From Syntrophomonadaceae bacterium (GTDB taxonomy: Bacteria > Bacillota > Syntrophomonadia > Syntrophomonadales > Syntrophomonadaceae), in NCBI GenBank assembly GCA_012840625.1, contig DUSB01000019.1, forward strand, positions 1-6,764: a stretch of DNA of 6,764 nt, read 5' to 3'. The position numbers were made by a program, and so were the translations under genes. Shown piece after piece: positions 1 to 4,564 of the stretch. A model generated the notes under the pieces. That model made no database searches. It saw only the letters and a program-made list of their open reading frames with translations, and was not told where the DNA came from. Each line of letters starts with the position of its first letter. Positions within the stretch are counted from its first letter, which is position 1.

Positions 1-582
1 GGTAATAACAGTGCACAGATCAAAGCAGCCCAGAAAAAGGCTACCAGAACCCAAAAAAAATTTGAATCTCTGCTGAACAAGGGTTTATATCCAGAACAGG
101 CCATGGAGATTCTATTCGGGGATAAATCCATAGCAGACTTCAAGGTAGAAGGCACTGATTTAAACATCGCGGTGGTGGGGTATCCCTATGCCATCTATGA
201 CCCCTACTTGAATGTAAGCCTGCTTGATATTCTTAAAAAACAAGGAGTTCGGGTTTATACACAGGATATGCTCAGCAACAAACAAATGAATAAGTATGGA
301 CGTACCCTGCCCAAGAACTTATTTTGGTATTTTTCTAACCGGGCAGTAAATGGGGCCTTATATTTCCTGGACCAGCCCTACATCGATGGAATGATTCATG
401 TTACTGCATTTGCCTGTGGTCCTGATGCCATGGTTGACCGGCTTATCGAGATAGAAACCCACAAACGCAGCAGCATACCCTACCTTGCGGTGACCATTGA
501 TGAGCATACAGCACAAACTGGTGTTCAAACCAGAGTGGAAGCATTTTTAGATATGTTAAGATACCGGAGGGATGCAAAATGA
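1..582 (+). CDS. Acyl-CoA dehydratase activase-related protein (DUF2229-type), 5'-truncated
   Basis: The reading frame is open from the first base of the window to TGA at 580-582, so 193 C-terminal residues are visible and the start lies upstream. An internal ATG at 103 is not a convincing start because the 34 upstream codons read as protein-like sequence. The visible part resembles the C-terminal half of proteins annotated as 2-hydroxyglutaryl-CoA dehydratase or activase-related. It has a Rossmann-like strand (NIAVVGYPYAIYDPYLN), an FAC motif with its Cys at visible residue 139, and a terminal signature IDEHTAQTGVQTRVEAF. The downstream gene ends with a clearly homologous segment, so the two are paralogues. 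Family proteins of this type are usually about 330-370 residues, so roughly 140-180 residues are missing. From family context it is probably a cytoplasmic iron-sulfur partner of the ATPase encoded two genes on. The substrate is unknown. Confidence 0.8.
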   Translation, partial: GNNSAQIKAAQKKATRTQKKFESLLNKGLYPEQAMEILFGDKSIADFKVEGTDLNIAVVGYPYAIYDPYLNVSLLDILKKQGVRVYTQDMLSNKQMNKYGRTLPKNLFWYFSNRAVNGALYFLDQPYIDGMIHVTAFACGPDAMVDRLIEIETHKRSSIPYLAVTIDEHTAQTGVQTRVEAFLDMLRYRRDAK

Positions 583-1685
583 AAATAAGTTTTCCCCATA
601 TGGGCTATTCATATATAGCTTTTAAATGGCTGGTAGAAAACCTGGGACATGAATGTATTGTTCCCCCTGAGCCCAGCAAACGTACCCTGGATTTAGGAGT
701 ACGTTATTCACCTGAATTTGCCTGCATCCCGTTTAAGATTTTGACCGGGACCTACCTGGAAGTGGCGGAACAGGGAGCAGAACTGATTATTACTTCCGGG
801 GGCATGGGACCCAGCCGCGCCGCCTATTACTGGGTCATGCATCAGTATCTGCTGGATGATCTGGGTAAAGATGTGGAAGTCATGGCTTTTGAGCCGCCGC
901 TGTGCGATGTAAAGGATTTCTGGAAAAAACTGCGCCGCCTTCGTAAAACAGGCGGACTCAGCGTTAAAGAATTTATTCAGGCTTTAAAAGTTGCCTGGAC
1001 CAAGATTAACGCCCTGGATGATGTAGAGATTTTATCGCACCAGGTACGGCCGCTGGAAATAAAACGTGGTGAAACCACCCGTCATTTATGGAAGGCACTT
1101 GATTATATTGATCAGGCAAACACGATTCCGGAAATTATTGATGCCCGTGAAGAAGGGATAAAGCTGCTGCAGAGTACCGAAATGGATATGTCGAGGAATC
1201 CACTAAAAGTAGGTATTATTGGAGAAATATATGTGGTGCTGGAGCCTGCTGCCAATCATTACCTGCAGATTATGCTGGGTGAAATGGGAGTAGAAACAGA
1301 CCGCTCTATTTATCTAACCTCCTATACCAGAAAGAATACCATCGTAAACCTGGAAGGGGACATTTTCTCTATGGCCCAACCCTATTTGAACGAAGCACCC
1401 ATTGGTGGCCATGGAGTGAATAGTATCGGCGAGACCGTTTTGTATGCCCAAAATGGCTTTGACGGGGTCGTACAGCTGGCACCCTTTGCCTGTATCCCGG
1501 AAATTGTGGCCAAGAGCATCGTTCCCAGCGTCAGCCGTGATTTTGATATTCCGGTTCTCACCCTTTTTATTGATGAACAAACCGGTAAAGCGGGGATACA
1601 AACGCGTTTGGAAGCATTTATAGATCTGTTAGAGCGCAAGCGCGAACAAAAAGAGCGTAAAAAAATCGAGAGGTTGGTTATATGA
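579..1685 (+). CDS. Acyl-CoA dehydratase activase-related protein (2-hydroxyglutaryl-CoA dehydratase D-component-like)
   Basis: This is a complete 368-residue protein. The ATG at 579 overlaps the preceding TGA (ATGA) and lies 8 nt after GGAGG at 566-570, which fixes the start and implies translational coupling. There is no signal peptide or membrane segment, so it should be cytoplasmic. The N-terminal half has SPEFACIPFK (residues 44-53, C49) and TSGGMGPSRAAYYW (72-85). The C-terminal half has a second Rossmann-like strand (KVGIIGEIYVVLEPAANHY, 210-228), APFACIPE (301-308, C305) and IDEQTGKAGIQTRLEAF (331-347). Two FACIP motifs in one chain, plus C109, are candidate iron-sulfur ligands; this is inference. 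The last 20 residues are highly charged (Lys/Arg/Glu). It is homologous to the upstream gene product over the C-terminal region. The likely role is electron acceptor or reductase partner of the neighbouring activase. No catalysed reaction can be named from sequence alone. Confidence 0.82.
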   Translation: MKISFPHMGYSYIAFKWLVENLGHECIVPPEPSKRTLDLGVRYSPEFACIPFKILTGTYLEVAEQGAELIITSGGMGPSRAAYYWVMHQYLLDDLGKDVEVMAFEPPLCDVKDFWKKLRRLRKTGGLSVKEFIQALKVAWTKINALDDVEILSHQVRPLEIKRGETTRHLWKALDYIDQANTIPEIIDAREEGIKLLQSTEMDMSRNPLKVGIIGEIYVVLEPAANHYLQIMLGEMGVETDRSIYLTSYTRKNTIVNLEGDIFSMAQPYLNEAPIGGHGVNSIGETVLYAQNGFDGVVQLAPFACIPEIVAKSIVPSVSRDFDIPVLTLFIDEQTGKAGIQTRLEAFIDLLERKREQKERKKIERLVI

Positions 1686-2644
1686 AATCAGGATATCTAG
1701 GAGTGGATGTAGGTTCTGTAAGCACGAACATTGTGGTAATCGATGAACAGGGTGAACTCCTGGTGGGCAAATACCTTAGAACCAACGGCAAACCGATTCA
1801 AACCGTACAGGAAGGCTTGCATACCATTGGCGAGGAAATCGCGCCGGACATTGAAATCAAAGGCGCAGGAACCACCGGCAGTGCCCGTTATCTTACCAGC
1901 ATGATCATAGGGGCGGATATAGTAAAGAATGAAATAACAGCCCACGCCATCGCTGCTTCAAGAGCGGTAGAAGGAGTGCAAACCATCGTTGAAATCGGCG
2001 GTCAGGATTCCAAGATCATCATCCTCCGGGATGGAGTGGTAACCGATTTTGCCATGAACACAGTCTGTGCTGCGGGAACAGGTTCATTTTTGGATCAACA
2101 GGCAGCCCGTCTGTGTATTCCTATTGAGCAGTTTGGTGATTATGCCTTGCGAGCTAAAAACCCGGTGCGGATAGCAGGGCGCTGTGCAGTTTTTGCGGAA
2201 TCAGATATGGTACATAAACAGCAACTGGGCTACAATACGGAAGATATTGTGGCGGGTCTGTGCGAAGCCTTGATACGCAATTATATGAACAATGTTGGCA
2301 AAGGTAAAGACATCAAGCCCCCGGTTTTGTTTCAGGGAGGGGTAGCAGCCAATAAGGGATTGGTCAAGGCACTTAACCAGGAGCTGGGATATGAAGTCAT
2401 CATACCGCCGCAGTTTGGAGTAATGGGAGCTATAGGGGTAGCCCTTCTAGCCCAGGAAAAGGTTCGCAGAAAAGGTTACACTGATTTTAAAGGGTTTAAC
2501 ATTCAAGAAATACAGTTCAAGACCACATCATTTGAATGCAAGGGCTGTGCTAACGCTTGTGAGGTAGTACAGTTTTATGAAAATAAAAATTTAATTGCCC
2601 GCTGGGGAGATCGCTGTGGGAAGTGGGAAATGGAGGCTATGTAG
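1682..2644 (+). CDS. Acyl-CoA dehydratase activase (BadF/BadG/BcrA/BcrD ATPase family, HgdC-like)
   Basis: This 320-residue ASKHA-fold ATPase belongs to the family that uses ATP hydrolysis to push a low-potential electron from a dimer-bridging [4Fe-4S] cluster into a dehydratase or reductase partner. Visible motifs are phosphate-1 GVDVGSVSTN (7-16), GAGTTGSARY (61-70), EITAH (84-88), IVEIGGQDSKI (102-112), the cluster-ligand segment NTVCAAGTGSFLDQQ (126-140, C129), AGRCAVFAESDM (165-176, C168) and the adenosine-site FQGGVAANKG (217-226). C129 and C168 correspond to the two cluster cysteines of Acidaminococcus HgdC. Unlike the compact approximately 260-residue HgdC, it has a C-terminal extension with C286-x2-C289-x3-C293 and C312, a possible extra metal site. 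The ATG overlaps the upstream TGA, with GAGAGG 8 nt upstream. As last gene of the operon it probably serves both upstream activase-related proteins. This family is oxygen-sensitive, which fits an anaerobe. Confidence 0.9.
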   Translation: MKSGYLGVDVGSVSTNIVVIDEQGELLVGKYLRTNGKPIQTVQEGLHTIGEEIAPDIEIKGAGTTGSARYLTSMIIGADIVKNEITAHAIAASRAVEGVQTIVEIGGQDSKIIILRDGVVTDFAMNTVCAAGTGSFLDQQAARLCIPIEQFGDYALRAKNPVRIAGRCAVFAESDMVHKQQLGYNTEDIVAGLCEALIRNYMNNVGKGKDIKPPVLFQGGVAANKGLVKALNQELGYEVIIPPQFGVMGAIGVALLAQEKVRRKGYTDFKGFNIQEIQFKTTSFECKGCANACEVVQFYENKNLIARWGDRCGKWEMEAM

Positions 2645-2656
2645 TCCCCAACCAAA

Positions 2657-2684
2657 TATCCCTCATGCCGGTGTTGAGGGGATA
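2657..2684 (+). terminator. Hairpin after activase operon, possible weak terminator
   Basis: TATCCCTCA (2657-2665) pairs with TGAGGGGATA (2675-2684) with one bulged G and a 9-nt loop, 12 bp after the activase stop. No U-run follows on the + strand, so it is not a canonical intrinsic terminator. It could protect the mRNA 3' end. On the minus strand the hairpin is followed by only three Ts. Confidence 0.3.
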
Positions 2685-2785
2685 GATAGAGCGATAAAAA
2701 ATATAAACATGACAAATAACATCATCAGGAGCTGCTTGCCGGCCTGGAAAAGGATAAAGCTGGCTGGCTGCATTTGCTCTACCAT
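2663..2785 (-). CDS. Possible 40-residue single-pass hydrophobic small protein
   Basis: On the minus strand an ATG at 2785 opens a 40-codon frame ending in TGA at 2663-2665. The product has a short polar N-terminus (MVEQMQPASF), then a strongly hydrophobic stretch from about residue 19 to 34 (LLMMLFVMFIFFIALS), like one membrane helix. AGGGTGG lies 7 nt upstream and could act as a modest ribosome binding site. It lies between the activase operon and selC, antisense to the spacer. No family is recognised. The same frame continues upstream through the antisense of the tRNA, which shows how easily open frames arise here, so chance is a serious alternative. Confidence 0.18.
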   Translation of the reverse strand: MVEQMQPASFILFQAGKQLLMMLFVMFIFFIALSIPSTPA

Positions 2786-2814
2786 AAAAGAGCCACCCTG
2801 GAGCGGGATAAAAT

Positions 2815-2843
2815 TTGACAAAAACCAGTGTAAATAGTATACT
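2815..2843 (+). promoter_or_regulatory. Sigma-A-type promoter of selC
   Basis: TTGACA at 2815-2820 and TATACT at 2838-2843 are separated by exactly 17 nt: a perfect -35 and a one-mismatch -10. The predicted start is near 2850, about 11 nt before the mature tRNA 5' end. This indicates that the tRNA is transcribed independently of the activase operon. Confidence 0.8.
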
Positions 2844-2860
2844 CCTAGAGCTATACGGTT

Positions 2861-2959
2861 GGAGGCGGATCGGTCCTGGTGGGTCGCCTGGACTTCAAAT
2901 CCAGTTTGCGCCGTGGCGATCCCACGGCGGGTGAGTTCGATTCTCACACGCCTCCGCCA
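2861..2959 (+). tRNA. selC: tRNA-Sec (anticodon UCA)
   Basis: This 99-nt tRNA reads UGA as selenocysteine. The anticodon stem is CTGGA/TCCAG (2888-2892/2900-2904) with loop CTTCAAA and anticodon TCA at 2895-2897. The D-stem is the long 6-bp form typical of tRNA-Sec (2871-2876 with 2881-2886, including two G-U pairs; loop TGGT). The variable arm is very long: GCCGTGG (2910-2916) pairs with CCACGGC (2922-2928), extendable by C2909-G2929. The T-stem is GTGAG/CTCAC (2931-2935/2943-2947) with loop TTCGATT. The acceptor is GGAGGCG (2861-2867) with CGCCTCC (2949-2955), discriminator G2956 and encoded CCA at 2957-2959. The eighth acceptor position, G2868 opposite A2948, is a mismatch where bacterial tRNA-Sec normally has an eighth pair. 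No selA, selB or selD is in view, so the selenocysteine machinery must be encoded elsewhere. Confidence 0.97.
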
Positions 2960-2985
2960 GTAATAAAAAAAGAAATCATGCTCAT

Positions 2986-3014
2986 AAATACTCCCGCAAG
3001 CGGGGGTATTTTTT
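2986..3014 (+). terminator. Intrinsic terminator of selC
   Basis: AATACTCCCG (2987-2996) pairs with CGGGGGTATT (3001-3010), a 10-bp stem with one T-G wobble and loop CAAG. It can be extended by A2986-T3011. The stem merges into a T-run at 3009-3014. It lies 27 nt after the encoded CCA, so it closes a short monocistronic selC transcript. Confidence 0.85.
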
Positions 3015-3054
3015 GATAGCAGAATAGAAGAAAAGAACATCGTGATTAACCATC

Positions 3055-3230
3055 AGGGGAAACCGGGTCGGGCTTCCTCTTTTTATCCAGGCAGAAGAGT
3101 TCAGGCGGCTGTGGAAATAGAAAATCCATGGTAGTCAGGTGCTGGATGGATTTTCACAGGCCTGTTTCCCCTTATCCAGGCGCCGGGAAAGCTTTAGTTT
3201 CGCGAGCAGCAGAGGCTGCCGCCGCCGGAT
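3055..3230 (+). ncRNA. Candidate structured RNA or palindromic element, family unknown
   Basis: No convincing gene occupies 3015-3276, but the stretch is dense in complementary segments. An outer stem is AGGGGAAAC (3055-3063) with GTTTCCCCT (3164-3172). Inside it are a small hairpin CTCTT/AAGAG (3077-3081/3095-3099) and a long one: CAGGC/GCCTG (3102-3106/3160-3164), CTGTG/CACAG (3109-3113/3155-3159) and GAAAATCCAT/ATGGATTTTC (3120-3129/3146-3155). A following stem is ATCC-A-GGCG/CGCCGGAT (3174-3182/3223-3230), enclosing GCAGC-AGAG-GCTGC (3206-3219). G-U wobbles in alternative pairings (G3114-T3154; 3055-3061 with 3074-3080) work only in + strand RNA, which mildly favours that strand. No clear promoter or U-run terminator was found. 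I do not recognise a riboswitch or known ncRNA class. A small non-autonomous palindromic repeat is the main alternative. Confidence 0.35.
3083..3181. repeat. Two direct copies of TTATCCAGGC
   Basis: The 10-mer TTATCCAGGC occurs at 3083-3092 and 3172-3181, starts 89 bp apart. Both copies are preceded by a pyrimidine tract (TTCCTCTTT and TTTCCCC), so the similarity extends to about 16-18 positions with a small gap. The first copy falls largely in the loop of a local hairpin; the second spans the junction between two predicted stems. Confidence 0.55.
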
Positions 3231-3276
3231 GAGGGGATTTATTATGCCCGCAGGGAGCAATGAATAGCCTGCTTGT

Positions 3277-4266
3277 TTATGAACGCGGTGCTTCATTCAG
3301 GGAGAACTTATCGATGGTCTGGTTCATAAAGCTTATCTCTTTATCGCTCAAGACTACATCGCCGGCAGCAGCGTTTTCAACCGCCTGCCCGGCTTTTTGC
3401 GTCCCTCCCAGTACATGGGTAAGGCCGGGCTGGGAAAAAGTCCAGGCAATGGCCAGCTGAGCCATGCTGATCTGATGTGATTCCGCTATAGGCGCAAAAG
3501 CTTTGAGCATTGCAGCAATTTTAAGGCGATTTTCTGTAGAGAAACGCGGGTTGTCCCGGCGCTGGTCATCCTCATTGAAAACCCTGTCAGGTCCAATCTT
3601 TCCCGTTAATAAGCCTTTGGCAAGCGGGGAATAGGCTAGCACGGAGATAGAGTTTTTCTGGCAAAAGGGCAGCAGATCTGCTTCAATCTCGCGATCCAGC
3701 ATGCTGTATAGCTGTTGGGCACTGGCAATAGACCCATGCTGCAGATATTCCTGTAGCTGATCGACGCTAACATTGCTGACACCAATAGCGCGGATTTTAC
3801 CTTCACGTTGCAGCTCCAGCAGGGTTTGCATGGTAGCAGCAATAGGAGTGCCGGGATCGGGCCAGTGGGTCTGATAGAGATCAATATAATCCGTCTGCAA
3901 GCGCTTCAGGCTCTGCTCTACTTCATAACGTATGGATTCGGGTCCCAGGTATTTGTATATGGGCAACCCTCTTTGCTCAAAAGCAAAACGGCCTTTTTCA
4001 ACATGCCATACCATACCACATTTCGTAGCCAGGATGACCTGGTGGCGCTTTCCCCGCAAGGCCTTTCCTACCACTTCTTCAGACCGGCCTCGACCATAGA
4101 TGGGGGCAGTATCAACCAGGTTGATGCCAGCATCTATGGCAGCATGTAAGGCTTTTATGGCCTCTGATTCATCGGAACCACCCCAGCGCCATCCTCCCAT
4201 CTGCCAGGTACCGATACCTACCACCGAGGCTTGCATACCTGTATTTCCTATTTCGCGGTACTGCAT
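3277..4266 (-). CDS. Aldo/keto reductase (IolS/YhdN-like)
   Basis: This 329-residue soluble protein is of the usual length for NADPH-dependent aldo/keto reductases with a (beta/alpha)8 barrel. The catalytic tetrad is complete: D52 and Y57 in VDTAPIYGRGRSEE (51-64), K82 in LATKCG (79-84) and H134 in LYQTHWPDP (130-138). Further family signatures are GIGTWQMGG (17-25), SLKRLQTDYIDLY (119-131), GKIRAIGVSN (156-165), YSPLAKGLLTGK (212-223) and the C-terminal cofactor-binding region around GGTQKAGQAVENA (287-299). Overall pattern resembles Bacillus IolS/YhdN-type enzymes. The physiological carbonyl substrate cannot be deduced. ATG at 4266 is supported by AAGGA (plus-strand 4277-4281) 10 nt upstream. 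It is monocistronic as far as seen, convergent with selC and divergent from tex. No obvious strong terminator follows its TAA at 3277-3279. Confidence 0.93.
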   Translation of the reverse strand: MQYREIGNTGMQASVVGIGTWQMGGWRWGGSDESEAIKALHAAIDAGINLVDTAPIYGRGRSEEVVGKALRGKRHQVILATKCGMVWHVEKGRFAFEQRGLPIYKYLGPESIRYEVEQSLKRLQTDYIDLYQTHWPDPGTPIAATMQTLLELQREGKIRAIGVSNVSVDQLQEYLQHGSIASAQQLYSMLDREIEADLLPFCQKNSISVLAYSPLAKGLLTGKIGPDRVFNEDDQRRDNPRFSTENRLKIAAMLKAFAPIAESHQISMAQLAIAWTFSQPGLTHVLGGTQKAGQAVENAAAGDVVLSDKEISFMNQTIDKFSLNEAPRS

Positions 4267-4313
4267 AGAACACTCATCCTTTCCTTATGGTTTACTATGC
4301 GGGATTAATTCTC

Positions 4314-4343
4314 ATCATAGAACGAATCCCTGATAACAAGCAA
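4314..4343 (-). promoter_or_regulatory. Possible promoter of the aldo/keto reductase gene
   Basis: Reading the minus strand, TTGCTT (plus 4338-4343) and TATGAT (plus 4314-4319) are separated by 18 nt. The -10 matches the consensus well and the -35 moderately. The predicted start is roughly 40 nt upstream of the ATG. This is a single-sequence motif match only. Confidence 0.35.
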
Positions 4344-4406
4344 GCTTCAATTGTTCTGTCCAGCGGCAGGGGTCATGGCGGCCGATTGCTTTATTTGTGG
4401 CTGAAC

Positions 4407-4419
4407 CGGTATCATACCG
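4407..4419. promoter_or_regulatory. 13-bp perfect palindrome in the divergent spacer, possible operator
   Basis: CGGTATCATACCG is a perfect dyad with 6-bp arms around a central C. It sits about midway between the divergent aldo/keto reductase and tex genes, outside any coding sequence. Its size and position suit a dimeric repressor site. No regulator gene is nearby to support a name, and a chance palindrome is possible. Confidence 0.3.
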
Positions 4420-4491
4420 TCCCGATGGGGGCAGGCTCTTAAACGGAAGATCAAACAGCATACTAAGCGGAAAAGGGCTGGCAGCTGTAAG

Positions 4492-4520
4492 TAAGGCATG
4501 ATAAAATCAAATACTATACT
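4492..4520 (+). promoter_or_regulatory. Possible weak promoter of tex
   Basis: TATACT at 4515-4520 is a good -10 match, identical to the selC -10. At the 17-nt distance the -35 is only TAAGGC (4492-4497), a poor match. It lies 14 nt before the tex Shine-Dalgarno site, so the resulting leader would be short. Confidence 0.35.
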
Positions 4521-4533
4521 TTTAAAGAGGAAG

Positions 4534-4540
4534 AAAGGAG
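4534..4540 (+). promoter_or_regulatory. tex ribosome binding site, questions the TTG start
   Basis: AAAGGAG is the only strong Shine-Dalgarno sequence before tex. It ends 24 nt before the TTG at 4565, too far for efficient initiation, but 9 nt before an in-frame ATT at 4550. An ATG at 4542 is 1 nt away, out of frame, and stops after five codons at 4557-4559. Confidence 0.6.
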
Positions 4541-4564
4541 AATGCTACCATTTGTATAGATATC

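Noticed and set aside
1314..1639. Minus-strand open frames of 85-95 codons inside the second activase-related gene
   Set aside because: They lie wholly within a strongly supported + strand gene, have no family-like motifs, and read like antisense of its conserved C-terminal domain.
579..1685. In-frame TGA codons at 580-582 and 1683-1685 as possible selenocysteine codons, given selC nearby
   Set aside because: Each TGA is part of an ATGA overlap with a well-supported downstream start, and the proteins already end at the family's normal C-terminus.
2595..2837. 80-codon + strand frame starting in the activase gene and ending at the selC promoter
   Set aside because: It starts out of frame inside the activase, has no ribosome site and runs into the promoter; the product shows no recognisable family or domain.
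2663..3040. 125-codon minus-strand frame covering the spacer and the whole tRNA
   Set aside because: Its central part is the antisense of tRNA-Sec. Only the last 40 codons, which have their own ATG and a possible ribosome site, were kept as a low-confidence small ORF.
3100..3190. Minus-strand similarity to part of a cobalamin riboswitch (GTGAAAATCC after GGGGAAAC)
   Set aside because: No B12-box-like GCCACTG core or other conserved elements follow, and no gene lies downstream on that strand for it to control.
2949..3240. Possible integration (att) duplicate of the selC 3' end downstream
   Set aside because: Only short GC-rich similarity such as GCCGCCGCCGG is present; no duplicated tRNA end, integrase or mobile gene is visible.
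3260..3460. 66-codon + strand frame at the 3' end of the reductase gene
   Set aside because: It is almost entirely antisense to the aldo/keto reductase, with no recognisable protein motif.
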